From: Oceanospirillaceae bacterium
Lineage (GTDB): Bacteria > Pseudomonadota > Gammaproteobacteria > Pseudomonadales > Oceanobacteraceae
DNA length: 30,191 nt
NCBI GenBank assembly: GCA_024234265.1
Contig: JACKOM010000022.1
Span: 1-30,191 of the forward strand
Reading direction: 5' to 3'
A program made the translations under genes and the position numbers. Under the pieces are notes generated by a model, which had not been told where the DNA came from, searched no databases, and saw only the letters and a program-made list of their open reading frames with translations. Below are positions 1 through 7,577 of this stretch, piece by piece (the stretch's first letter is position 1; each line of letters opens with the position of its first letter).

Positions 1-265
1 ATTTTACACAGCCTATTGAATGCGTGTTTTGCCCGCTGACATTGCGCGCTTTCACCGCCGCTGGTAGTGTAACCGCCTGAAAATCTGGCAGTTTTTAACA
101 AGGTGTGCCGAGTTAACGCGCACCACCGGCTAAGTTAACGCGCATGCGCGTTTTGCCGGGAACCCTACGAAAAATCAGGGGTGGTGTTTTCAATTAAATC
201 AAAGGGATAGGTCGTTTTTTTGAGCCTGTCGAAATGGAAAAGCGCGCATGCGCATGAATAAAACT
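1..265. other. Noncoding, repeat-rich region left of the cassette
   Basis: I see no convincing gene here. One frame is open from the left edge to a stop at 78-80 (about 25 codons) but I do not recognise it. The stretch holds a 12-base direct repeat, AGTTAACGCGCA, at 111-122 and 133-144. The second copy runs into a perfect 16-base palindrome, AACGCGCATGCGCGTT (137-152). The core GCGCATGCGC recurs at 244-253, just before the cassette boundary. No attC-like pair of R and L boxes and no integrase fragment is visible. It could be an attI-like region, a secondary cassette insertion site, or ordinary intergenic DNA. Confidence 0.5.
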
Positions 266-266
266 G

Positions 267-675
267 TTAGAGGGCTTCATGGAACTCATCGCCCTGATGA
301 ACAATACGAAGTGGAATGAACTTCGACTAGCCATGTACCAGCTAGGCGACAAAGCGCCTAAATGGCGTACCTGCTGTGTAGAAAATGGTTATATCTCTGC
401 ATGGGACGGAGAGTGGTTCTACCACTTTCAGAGCTGTGACTATGCTGCAATCGAGTGGATCGACATCCAAGTTATCTCGCATGAGCAAGAATTAGCCGTG
501 CACAAAGAAATTTCAAAAATTCATTTGCCGGGTGAAAAAGTCGAGAGCGGCTATCGCATCTACGGCTACGCACCACTAGGAAAAGCAGTTGAATATGTAT
601 AGCCCTCTAACAATGCGCTCAACTGTCGCTCACTTCGTTCGCTGGACGTCCAAAAGCTACGCTTTTGGCCGCCCG
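267..675 (+). mobile_element. Single integron-type gene cassette
   Basis: The 5' boundary reads GTTAGAGGGC (266-275) and the 3' part of the cassette contains its exact reverse complement, GCCCTCTAAC (602-611), right at the gene's stop codon. A second GTTAG lies at 675-679. This is the signature of an integron cassette: after excision at G/TT the circle joins the G of 675 to TTAGAGGGC, restoring an R' box perfectly complementary to R''. One short gene fills the cassette and its stop overlaps R'', as is typical. The element is about 409 bases. No integrase gene and no neighbouring attC lie within the window, so the cassette may be alone or the end of an array to the left. Boundaries are read from the sequence; mobility is inferred. 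Confidence 0.8.
279..602 (+). CDS. Cassette-encoded small protein of unknown function
   Basis: A 107-residue soluble protein with no signal peptide or membrane segment. It is rich in Trp and Tyr, including the segment WDGEWFYHF near residues 42-50 and IEWIDI near 58-63. It resembles, from memory only, small proteins with an NTKWNELR start and a WDGEWFYHF core (possibly the DUF6678 family); I cannot confirm this and assign no function. The ATG at 279 has AGAGGG just upstream, inside the cassette boundary. The in-frame ATG at 297 would start the protein at MNNTKWNELR and is a real alternative. The stop TAG (600-602) touches the attC R'' box. No promoter is evident inside the cassette, so expression probably depends on upstream sequence. 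Confidence 0.75.
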   Translation: MELIALMNNTKWNELRLAMYQLGDKAPKWRTCCVENGYISAWDGEWFYHFQSCDYAAIEWIDIQVISHEQELAVHKEISKIHLPGEKVESGYRIYGYAPLGKAVEYV

Positions 676-681
676 TTAGCT
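602..681 (+). other. attC recombination site
   Basis: R'' is the CTAAC at 607-611 and R' is GTTAG at 675-679, which pair with each other. Inside them GCG (615-617) pairs with CGC (670-672) and CAA (620-622) with TTG (665-667), leaving an unpaired or mismatched base between, as in the L'' and L' boxes of attC sites. The central part holds an eight-pair hairpin, CCAAAAGC (650-657) and GCTTTTGG (661-668), with a three-base loop. The length of about 75-80 bases is within the usual range for attC. Folding of the bottom strand, which the integrase would use, is inferred. Confidence 0.78.
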
Positions 682-711
682 TAATCGTTACAAACCTAAA
701 ACCTCATCCCC

Positions 712-751
712 AAAAAAACCAAAGGCCTGTTTCCAGGCCTTTGGTTTTTTT
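712..751. terminator. Bidirectional rho-independent terminator
   Basis: An 11-base perfect stem, CCAAAGGCCTG (719-729) and CAGGCCTTTGG (734-744), with a four-base loop. It is followed by seven T on the plus strand and preceded by seven A, so it works in both directions. It lies just past the stop of the minus-strand DUF2333 gene (758) and insulates that operon from the cassette. Confidence 0.93.
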
Positions 752-757
752 ATTCCC

Positions 758-1774
758 TTACCCCTTCTGCAATAATTCGCGCAGTTCCATCATCGCCGCA
801 TTGGCGCGGGTGATATAGGACGCCATCACCAATGAGTGGTTGGCAAATAATCCAAAACCTGAGCCATTTAAAACCACTGGTGACCAGACTGTCTGTTGGG
901 TGGCTTCTAATTCGCGAATTATCTGGCGCAGGCTTAACAGGGCATTTTTGCTGCGCAGTACATCGGCAAAATCCACTTCCACGGCTTTTAATAAATGAAT
1001 TAACGCATAGGCGCTGCCGCGGCTTTCGTAAAATACGTCGTCGATTTGGGTCCAGGGGGTTTTGCTTTCGAAATCTTCATCGCCCTCTTCGCCGGTTTTG
1101 GGCTGCAATATGCTGTTTAAATCGAGGTTGATGCGTTTTTTACCTACGCTGGCGCTGAGGCGCTGGCTGAGTGAACCTAAACGGCTTTGCACATCCTGCA
1201 GCCAGTTGGCGAGGTTGTCGGCACGGGCATTAAATTGTGCGCGTGGTTCTGTGCTGGCGGTCAGGCGCTGACGGTATTTTTCCATTAATACCAGGGCGCG
1301 GGCGTATTCACCTTCGGTATCGGGCACCGCCCAGGAATTATTATCAAAATTAAATAAAGGCTCGGCGAGGGCGATATCCGCATCTTCGGTGGACTGGCTT
1401 TGTGAGCGGGCAAAATCACGGCGCATGGCGCGGGCAAAATCACGGATTTGCACCAGCACGCCAAATTCCCAATTAGGGATATTATCCAGCCATACACCCG
1501 GTGGGGTGACGTCGTTAGTTAAATAACCGCCGGGTTTGTGCAATAAAATATCACCCAGCTTAATTAAGGTGGTAGTGCTGGTATAACCCACGGTTTGTTG
1601 CTCGTGGTTGGCTTCGGCGCTTTGCGCGGCCACTTCGGCAACGTTGAAGGGGTCCGGTTCACTGTTCCAATAAAGGCCGATAAAAAACGCGCCACCTAAA
1701 TAAAGTGCCAGCAGGGCAATCAGGGTTTTGAGTGGCCAGTCGGTATCAAACAGGGAGGATAATTTATCTGCCAT
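758..1774 (-). CDS. DUF2333 family inner-membrane protein
   Basis: A 338-residue protein that I place in the DUF2333 family of gammaproteobacteria from overall sequence character; its biochemical role is not known to me. After a short cytoplasmic start (MADKLSSLFDTDW) there is one clear membrane segment at about residues 16-35, so most of the protein is probably periplasmic. The rest is predicted helical and polar, with no recognisable catalytic motif. The ATG at 1774 lies 16 bases after the stop of the copper-chaperone gene, suggesting co-transcription with it. The terminator at 712-751 ends the unit. Confidence 0.8.
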   Translation of the reverse strand: MADKLSSLFDTDWPLKTLIALLALYLGGAFFIGLYWNSEPDPFNVAEVAAQSAEANHEQQTVGYTSTTTLIKLGDILLHKPGGYLTNDVTPPGVWLDNIPNWEFGVLVQIRDFARAMRRDFARSQSQSTEDADIALAEPLFNFDNNSWAVPDTEGEYARALVLMEKYRQRLTASTEPRAQFNARADNLANWLQDVQSRLGSLSQRLSASVGKKRINLDLNSILQPKTGEEGDEDFESKTPWTQIDDVFYESRGSAYALIHLLKAVEVDFADVLRSKNALLSLRQIIRELEATQQTVWSPVVLNGSGFGLFANHSLVMASYITRANAAMMELRELLQKG

Positions 1775-1790
1775 AGTTTAAACCCGTTAA

Positions 1791-2240
1791 TTAATGCTGG
1801 TGGGCCGCGGCGGGTTTTTCATCCAGCACGCTGACCACAGGTAATTGAAAATGAAATACTGTGCCATCACCCGCGGTTAAATCCAGTTTAACCATGTCGC
1901 CACTGCGCAGCGGGTGGTGCAGGCCGAATAACATAATGTGGTAACCACCGGGGGCAAAGGTAAAACGTTGCCCGGCGGGTATGGTAATTTCGCCCACGGC
2001 GGACATGCTCATGACACCACTGGCCGACATGCTGTGCTGGTGTAATTCGGCGCTTTGCGCGACATCACTTTGCGCGGCGGTAATCCACAGGGTTTTGCTG
2101 CCGGTATTTTTAAGGGTGAGAAATGCGGCGGTATTATTTTGCCCAGGTGGCAGGCCACGCACGTAACCTTCTTCAAGAATTAAACCGGCGTGTACCGGCA
2201 GGCAAAGTAAGATGAGGGCGAATAAAACAGAAATACGCAT
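1791..2240 (-). CDS. Periplasmic copper chaperone, PCuAC family
   Basis: A 149-residue PCu(A)C protein, a family that binds Cu(I) in the periplasm and in several bacteria delivers copper to cytochrome oxidase. The family pattern H-x11-M-x21-H-x-M is intact: His67, Met79, His101 and Met103. A signal peptide covers about residues 1-18, ending in LPVHA. The C-terminus AAAHQH adds histidines that may also bind metal. I chose the ATG at 2240 (MRISVLF) because GTGGAG lies about 8 bases upstream and the signal peptide then starts cleanly; the frame could extend to a TTG 15 bases further up. No cytochrome oxidase gene is in the window. It sits between lapD and the DUF2333 gene on the same strand. Confidence 0.88.
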   Translation of the reverse strand: MRISVLFALILLCLPVHAGLILEEGYVRGLPPGQNNTAAFLTLKNTGSKTLWITAAQSDVAQSAELHQHSMSASGVMSMSAVGEITIPAGQRFTFAPGGYHIMLFGLHHPLRSGDMVKLDLTAGDGTVFHFQLPVVSVLDEKPAAAHQH

Positions 2241-2294
2241 GTGCAAACTCCACAAAATTTGCCCGAGTATAACATGCGATGGGCAAATCTTGCC

Positions 2295-4193
2295 TCAGAG
2301 GTTTAATTCACAGGGCCGCGCCAGATAATATCCGCCCACACCATCCACCCCGAGGCTGCACACCACATCGTATTCGGCGTGTTGCTCCACCCCTTCCACA
2401 AAACATTTAATGCCCTGGCTGTGGCAGATGCTTAACAGGGCCTGCACAAAAAAGCGGTTTTCGGGGCGCTCGTGGATGCTGCGTGCAAAACGCCGGTCGA
2501 GTTTAATGTGGTAGGGTAATAACTCGGTGAGGTAATCGTACCCGCCCTGGGCAAAACCGGCGCGGTCTATGCCAAAACGAATGCCCAGTTGTTGCAATTC
2601 ACGCAACAGGTTGCGTTGGCTGTCGCTTAAATTCAGCCACACGGTTTCGGGCATTTCAAAAATCAGCTGGGCGGCGCAGTGATGCTGTTTTAACCAGGGT
2701 TTCAGCCAGCTCATAAAATCGGCGTCCAGCAGGGTTTCGATGGCGATATTCACCACCCAATCCCCCTGATTACCCAAGGCCTGCCACTGGGTTAACACTT
2801 CGCAGTCGAATTCGGCGGTTAAACCCGAGGCTTTTACCTGGGGCCAGAATTCTGCGGCATTTAATACCTGGCCTTCGATATTTAAACGGCAGAGTATTTC
2901 GCGCTGCAAAATATGTTTGTTGCGATCAAATAATGGCTGTTGCCAGAGGCTTAATGCGCCCTGATCAATTAAATGCTGCAGGTATATTTCGCGTTGTTTG
3001 GCATCCGCCGGTAACAGGCTGCCGAGGGGGTTATCGGCGCTTAACAGGGCGCGTTTATGCTGGCGCAGGGCCTCTTCTTTGGTGCAGTGCAGCTGGGCCA
3101 TGATCCAGTCAAAGGGTTGTGGTGCGGCCAGGGGGTAAGCAACCGCCAGCACGCTGGGTTCGGCAAGGGTTTCAAGGAAGGCGCGCATGTCGTTTTCATC
3201 CAGATGGTGCGCCGCCACAAAACCTAAAAAACTGCCACCCTGGTAACGGCAGATATAGGCGCTCATTTGTATCTGGCTGTTGCAGATTTCAATGCGCTGC
3301 GCGAGTTTTTTCACCGCGTCATCACCGGCCCGTTTGCCCTGATTTAAATTGATGTCCTGTAAATTGAGCAGGCTGACTTCCATAACAAAGCCCTGCATAA
3401 AACCCTCTTCGGTGATGAGGTTTTCATAAAATAATTGCCAGGCATTCTGGTTGGGTAAATCGGTCAGGGCATCGGTTTGGGTTTCACGCTGCAGGCGGCT
3501 GAGTTGCTGGGTTTGCTCGCGGAATAACAGCGCCAGGCGCTGCTGCATATTATTTAAGGCGCGGGTTAAGGGTTTTAATTCTTTCACATGGTGCAAAGGC
3601 GCTGTGGCGGAAAAATCCTGCTCGGCAATTTTATCGGTGAGGGTGGTTAAACCTGACAGGGGTTTAAAGGCAAAAAACAGTATCCAGCGCAAACCATAGA
3701 GCGATACCAGCAGCATCATGCCAAACCAGGCAAATTCGGCGCGCACCATGCGCCATAAATCCCGGTAAATAAAAGCAGGGTGCACCACGACGGTTAATTC
3801 ACCGAGTTGCAGCCAGCCCTGATTCACAAAGGTTTGGCTTTGTGAATGGGGTAAGGGCAAAAGGTGCTTAAACCACAGCGGCGCGTAAGGTTCCTGTTCC
3901 GGCGCGGCGGTGCGTTCCAGGGCGGCGCTGCCATCCACAAAATCAAAACGTATATGCCGGTAAAAACCCCGGTCGAACACCACATCCAGCATGGATTGCA
4001 TGGCGGCACGGTCTTTTTGCCCGGCAACCGTGGTTAAGGCCAGGGCGAGGGTGGTGCCGGTTTCCGTGGCGCGGGCCTGTAACTGCTCGCTGAAATGCTG
4101 TTTAAGGTTGTGAATATTCAGCAGCAAATTACCCAGTAATAACAGGCTGAATAACACGGCGAGGTAGATAAAAAGGCGGCGGCGAATGCTCAT
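2295..4193 (-). CDS. lapD: LapD-type c-di-GMP receptor (degenerate GGDEF-EAL)
   Basis: A 632-residue inner-membrane receptor. Order: membrane segment about 7-25; periplasmic domain about 26-150 of the LapD/MoxY type; second membrane segment about 152-175; HAMP about 175-225; GGDEF-like domain about 240-390; EAL-like domain about 400-630. Both enzymatic motifs are degraded: the GGDEF motif reads QGGSF and the EAL motif reads EIL, so it should bind c-di-GMP rather than make or cleave it. In the known Lap system, c-di-GMP-bound LapD sequesters the protease LapG and keeps the adhesin on the surface. The start at 4193 was chosen because its ATG overlaps the lapG stop as ATGA, giving tight coupling. 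No adhesin gene is in the window. Confidence 0.92.
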   Translation of the reverse strand: MSIRRRLFIYLAVLFSLLLLGNLLLNIHNLKQHFSEQLQARATETGTTLALALTTVAGQKDRAAMQSMLDVVFDRGFYRHIRFDFVDGSAALERTAAPEQEPYAPLWFKHLLPLPHSQSQTFVNQGWLQLGELTVVVHPAFIYRDLWRMVRAEFAWFGMMLLVSLYGLRWILFFAFKPLSGLTTLTDKIAEQDFSATAPLHHVKELKPLTRALNNMQQRLALLFREQTQQLSRLQRETQTDALTDLPNQNAWQLFYENLITEEGFMQGFVMEVSLLNLQDINLNQGKRAGDDAVKKLAQRIEICNSQIQMSAYICRYQGGSFLGFVAAHHLDENDMRAFLETLAEPSVLAVAYPLAAPQPFDWIMAQLHCTKEEALRQHKRALLSADNPLGSLLPADAKQREIYLQHLIDQGALSLWQQPLFDRNKHILQREILCRLNIEGQVLNAAEFWPQVKASGLTAEFDCEVLTQWQALGNQGDWVVNIAIETLLDADFMSWLKPWLKQHHCAAQLIFEMPETVWLNLSDSQRNLLRELQQLGIRFGIDRAGFAQGGYDYLTELLPYHIKLDRRFARSIHERPENRFFVQALLSICHSQGIKCFVEGVEQHAEYDVVCSLGVDGVGGYYLARPCELNL

Positions 4194-4900
4194 TTGACGT
4201 CCTGTATGAATATCATGCCCTGCTCCTGCATACGGCTTTTTAAATCGGCCCACATGTCGAGGCGGTTAGGGTCACCTACCCGCAGGCTACCGCCTTTAGC
4301 GCGTTCCAGCCACATGCCCGCGCTGTTAAGGCTGTAAACCGGCGCGAGGTCGGTACGTTTTGAAGCCCTTTCAATAGTATTAATCAGATTATCCAGAATG
4401 ACAGGTTCACTGCCCGGTGTGGCGTAATAACTCAGCACCATGTGGGCCTGATTGAGTTTAAGGGCTTTAACATAGGTAATACGCAGTTTTTCTTCAGCCA
4501 CACCCAGGGTTAACAGGGTGTAATACTTGGCGATGACAAAATCTTCGCAATCCCCCTGCTGGCGGCCTAAGGATTCCAGCGGCGTGGCCCAGTAATCTTC
4601 GCGCTGCCAGAGTTCTTTATCGCTGCGGAACTGTACCTCACGGTTAAAAAACGCATTGGTGCGCTCGAGTTTTTCGCCCTCGCTTAAGGCATCGGCCGTT
4701 GCCATAAACAGCCCCCAGTGTTCGATGCGCTGCTCACCTGCGCTGCCATAACGGCTCAGGGCCAGCTGCAGCATATCGGGTGTCACCACGCGGTGCATGG
4801 CATCGGCCGCCCACACGAGGGACATCAGACTCATCAGCAAACCCGGTAGCGACACGTCATTCACATTCTGTGACCAAATCTCACTAACTATAGACAGCAT
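4190..4900 (-). CDS. lapG: LapG-type periplasmic cysteine protease
   Basis: A 236-residue bacterial transglutaminase-like cysteine protease (DUF920/LapG). The triad is visible: Cys118 in GDCEDF, His153 in QAHMV and Asp170 in VILDN; the 17-residue His-Asp spacing equals that of Pseudomonas fluorescens LapG as I recall it. In the known system it cleaves the N-terminus of a large LapA-type adhesin when LapD releases it. A hydrophobic stretch at about 17-34 ending in WAADA should direct export. The ATG at 4900 has AGGGG nine bases upstream, although the N-terminus is long for a signal peptide and a start nearer residue 23 is possible. It overlaps lapD by four bases and is divergent from the diguanylate cyclase gene, 52 bases away. 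Confidence 0.92.
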   Translation of the reverse strand: MLSIVSEIWSQNVNDVSLPGLLMSLMSLVWAADAMHRVVTPDMLQLALSRYGSAGEQRIEHWGLFMATADALSEGEKLERTNAFFNREVQFRSDKELWQREDYWATPLESLGRQQGDCEDFVIAKYYTLLTLGVAEEKLRITYVKALKLNQAHMVLSYYATPGSEPVILDNLINTIERASKRTDLAPVYSLNSAGMWLERAKGGSLRVGDPNRLDMWADLKSRMQEQGMIFIQDVK

Positions 4901-4952
4901 TACCCGATGCCCCTGCTAAAGTTAGGGGAACCCTGTCCACAAGGTCGCGGTG

Positions 4953-6575
4953 ATGAGCCATACCGAACAAGAGTCCGCCCACGAAGCCCTGCGCCGGCAC
5001 TTCGCCAGCCGGGTGGCGAATCAGGTCCGCAATCTGCTGGACCGCTGGCGTTTATTGAATGAATTAAAGTGGGATGCGGCCAGCTTCGATGAATTCGAAC
5101 GGGCCAATGAAAAACTGCTGCGCCAGGCGGCGCGTTTTGAGGCCGATATGCAATTGCGTAAGGCCATGAAAATCGAAGAAATCATTAAACAAATCCGCGC
5201 AGCCAGCGAGCCCGCCAGCAGCAAACAAATCACCGAACTGGCCATGCTGATTAACGCCCTCGGCGAAACCGCCCAGCGCCGCGATGATGCCAGCCGCCCT
5301 GCGGAAAAAACTATCCCCCTGCGTAAACCTGTGTACCTGGCGATTGACCCGGATATCGCCGAAAAAACCAGCGAGCAGATGCGTTATTTCAGTATTGATG
5401 CCGTGGTGGTGGAAAGCCCTGAGGCCCTGTTGCATGCCTGCAGCACCCGCCTGCCCAGTTGTCTGGTGGTGGATGTGGATTTCAGCAACCAGAACGCCGG
5501 GCTGGATTTAATCGAACAACTGCAGAAAAACCGCCACGAACCGCTGCCGGTGATTTTTGTCAGCGCCCAGCAGAAAACGGATATCACCACCCGTTTGCGC
5601 GCCAGCCGTGCGGGGGGCGTGCGTTTTTTCCCCAATCCGAATATCAGCCAGTTAATCCGCAGTGTGGATAAAATCACCCACCATCTGCCGGATGACCCGT
5701 TTAAAGTGCTGGTGGTGGATGATTCGCGCAGCCAGTCTTTATATGCCGAACGGGCGCTGAACGCAGCGGGCATGATTACCCATGTGATTAATGACCCGCT
5801 GGATGTGCTCGACGCGATCCAGCGTTTTAATCCGGAAATGATAGTAATGGACATGTACATGCCGGGCTGCACCGGCATGGAGTTGGCGGCGGTTATCCGC
5901 CAGCAGCCGGAATACATCAACCTGCCGATTATTTATTTATCCGGCGAAGAAGACCGTAAAAAACAGCTCGCCGCCATGAGCCAGGGCGGGGACGATTTCC
6001 TCACCAAACCCGTGGACCCGCACCATCTGGTTGCCACGGTTCAGAACCGCGGCCAGCGCGCGCGGGCTTTAAAAAATCTGATCGTGCGCGACAGCCTTAC
6101 CGGCCTGTTTAATCACACCCATACCCTGGAGCGTTTACATCAGGCCCAGGCCATTGCCCGGGAATTAAAACAGCCCCTGGTATTTTGTATGGTGGATATC
6201 GATATTTTTAAAAAAATTAATGACAACTATGGCCACCCGGTGGGCGATAAAGTCATCGGCGCATTGTCGTTATTTCTCAAACAGCGCCTGCGTAAAACCG
6301 ATGTGATCGGCCGTTATGGCGGGGAAGAATTTGCCCTGGTATTACCCAATACCCGTGAAGAAGATGCCTTGCACCTGCTCAACACGATTCGCGAAGGTTT
6401 TGGCAAACTGGAGCACAGCGCCGACACGGGCGGTTTTAATGTGACATTTTCCTGCGGCATTGCCGGTTTTAATGGCAGCAATGATGAAAAAATGGTCGAG
6501 CAAGCCGACCAGGCCCTGTACCACGCCAAGAAAAACGGGCGCAATAATGTGCAGTTGTTTGTGGATCAGGAATAA
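4953..6575 (+). CDS. Diguanylate cyclase response regulator (REC-REC-GGDEF)
   Basis: A 540-residue cytoplasmic protein that should make c-di-GMP from two GTP. Order: helical N-terminal region about 1-85; a first receiver domain about 128-240; a second receiver about 250-370; GGDEF about 380-538. The second receiver looks active, with VVDDS, the acceptor Asp300 in VMDMYMP and Lys in TKPVD. The first lacks the conserved lysine (FFPNP at that place) and is likely structural. The active site is intact GGEEF at 456-460, preceded five residues earlier by RKTD, the RxxD inhibitory I-site, so product inhibition is expected. ATG 4953 is preferred over GTG 4950 because AAGG is eight bases upstream. Divergence from lapGD suggests it could supply LapD, but this is inferred. 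Confidence 0.93.
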   Translation: MSHTEQESAHEALRRHFASRVANQVRNLLDRWRLLNELKWDAASFDEFERANEKLLRQAARFEADMQLRKAMKIEEIIKQIRAASEPASSKQITELAMLINALGETAQRRDDASRPAEKTIPLRKPVYLAIDPDIAEKTSEQMRYFSIDAVVVESPEALLHACSTRLPSCLVVDVDFSNQNAGLDLIEQLQKNRHEPLPVIFVSAQQKTDITTRLRASRAGGVRFFPNPNISQLIRSVDKITHHLPDDPFKVLVVDDSRSQSLYAERALNAAGMITHVINDPLDVLDAIQRFNPEMIVMDMYMPGCTGMELAAVIRQQPEYINLPIIYLSGEEDRKKQLAAMSQGGDDFLTKPVDPHHLVATVQNRGQRARALKNLIVRDSLTGLFNHTHTLERLHQAQAIARELKQPLVFCMVDIDIFKKINDNYGHPVGDKVIGALSLFLKQRLRKTDVIGRYGGEEFALVLPNTREEDALHLLNTIREGFGKLEHSADTGGFNVTFSCGIAGFNGSNDEKMVEQADQALYHAKKNGRNNVQLFVDQE

Positions 6576-6594
6576 ATTCCCGCCTTTATTTTCC

Positions 6595-6617
6595 CCTGCG
6601 GCCGTTATTGCCGCAGG
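6595..6617. repeat. Inverted repeat downstream of the cyclase gene
   Basis: CCTGCGGC (6595-6602) and GCCGCAGG (6610-6617) form an eight-pair stem with a seven-base loop, 20 bases after the cyclase stop. There is no T-run after it, so it is not a classic rho-independent terminator; it may still block decay or assist termination. The rest of the 110-base gap to aroQ shows no clear promoter. Confidence 0.6.
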
Positions 6618-6686
6618 CCAGCTTTACAGCCACGCTCAGCATGGGGCACACTCTTGCCACCCGCTTAATTCACAGGCTTTTACAGC

Positions 6687-7139
6687 ATGGCATCCATTTT
6701 AGTTTTACACGGCCCGAATCTGAATTTATTAGGCACCCGTGAACCCGGTATTTACGGCGCCGATACCCTGGAAGACGTTAACCAGCGTTTATTTGAGCAG
6801 GCCAAAAAAGCCGGCCATCATCTGCAATATTTACAAAGCAATGCGGAATACGAACTGATTGAACGTATCCATGCGGCGCGCCATGAAGGCATTGATTTCA
6901 TCATTATTAATCCCGCTGCTTTCACCCATACCAGCGTGGCATTGCGTGATGCCCTGCTGGGTGTGGCCATTCCCTTTATCGAAATTCATATTTCCAACGT
7001 GCACAAACGCGAGGCCTTCCGCCACCACTCGTATTTTTCCGATGTGGCGGTGGGGGTTATCTGTGGTCTGGGCACCCAGGGTTATGAGTTAGCCCTGAGT
7101 TCCGCCATGAACCTCATTGCCCAACAGCAAAAAGGATAA
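6687..7139 (+). CDS. aroQ: Type II 3-dehydroquinate dehydratase
   Basis: A 150-residue enzyme, the usual length for the family, converting 3-dehydroquinate to 3-dehydroshikimate in the shikimate pathway in the cytoplasm. The start HGPNLNLLGTREPGIYG is diagnostic and holds the catalytic Tyr23 and Arg18. The second signature EIHISNVHKRE holds the catalytic His101. NPAAFTHTSVALRDAL is also conserved. The ATG at 6687 gives a native-length protein. It begins the cluster and is followed three bases later by accB, an order known from Pseudomonas. Shikimate-pathway output feeds the trp operon at the other end of the window. Confidence 0.98.
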   Translation: MASILVLHGPNLNLLGTREPGIYGADTLEDVNQRLFEQAKKAGHHLQYLQSNAEYELIERIHAARHEGIDFIIINPAAFTHTSVALRDALLGVAIPFIEIHISNVHKREAFRHHSYFSDVAVGVICGLGTQGYELALSSAMNLIAQQQKG

Positions 7140-7142
7140 ACC

Positions 7143-7577
7143 GTGGATTTAAAGCAGCTTGAAAAAATTATCGCCCTGATGGAAAAGTCCGACCTCACTG
7201 AACTCGAAGTGAGTGAAGGTGACAGCCGGATTTATTTATCACGCCTGGCTCCCCAGGCAACACAGGTTACAGCTGCACCTGTGGTGGTTAAAAACAGTGA
7301 TATTGCCCCCGAGCCCCAGCCGCAGGATTGTAATACCACCACAGGGCATATTCTGCGTGCGCCTATGGTGGGGACTTTTTACAAAGCCCCCTCACCCAGC
7401 TCCCCCCCCTTTGTGGAAATTGGGCAGCGCGTCAAAGCCGGGGATGTACTGTGCATCATTGAAGCCATGAAAATGATGAATCAGATTACCGCCGATAAAA
7501 GTGGCACCCTTGAGGCCATACTCGTGGAAGACGGCCAGCCGGTGGAATTTGATCAGCCCCTGATGACCATTGTATGA
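7143..7577 (+). CDS. accB: Acetyl-CoA carboxylase biotin carboxyl carrier protein
   Basis: A 144-residue BCCP, the biotin-carrying subunit of acetyl-CoA carboxylase, first step of fatty-acid synthesis. The biotinyl domain fills about residues 68-144, with the modified lysine at Lys110 in EAMKMMNQI. The N-terminal helix (MDLKQLEKIIALMEKSDLTE) is typical, and the Pro/Ala linker (about 38-62) is short. The start is GTG at 7143, supported by AAGGAT about nine bases upstream and by conservation of the N-terminus. The stop overlaps the accC start by four bases (ATGA), as expected for subunits made in fixed ratio. Confidence 0.98.
   Translation: MDLKQLEKIIALMEKSDLTELEVSEGDSRIYLSRLAPQATQVTAAPVVVKNSDIAPEPQPQDCNTTTGHILRAPMVGTFYKAPSPSSPPFVEIGQRVKAGDVLCIIEAMKMMNQITADKSGTLEAILVEDGQPVEFDQPLMTIV

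Noticed and set aside
1..265. A complete integron with integrase
   Set aside because: No frame in this stretch encodes integrase motifs and there is no second attC; only one cassette is supported.
5384..5920. Open frame of 178 codons on the minus strand inside the diguanylate cyclase gene
   Set aside because: The plus-strand receiver domains are unambiguous, and the reverse product is low-complexity Ser-rich.
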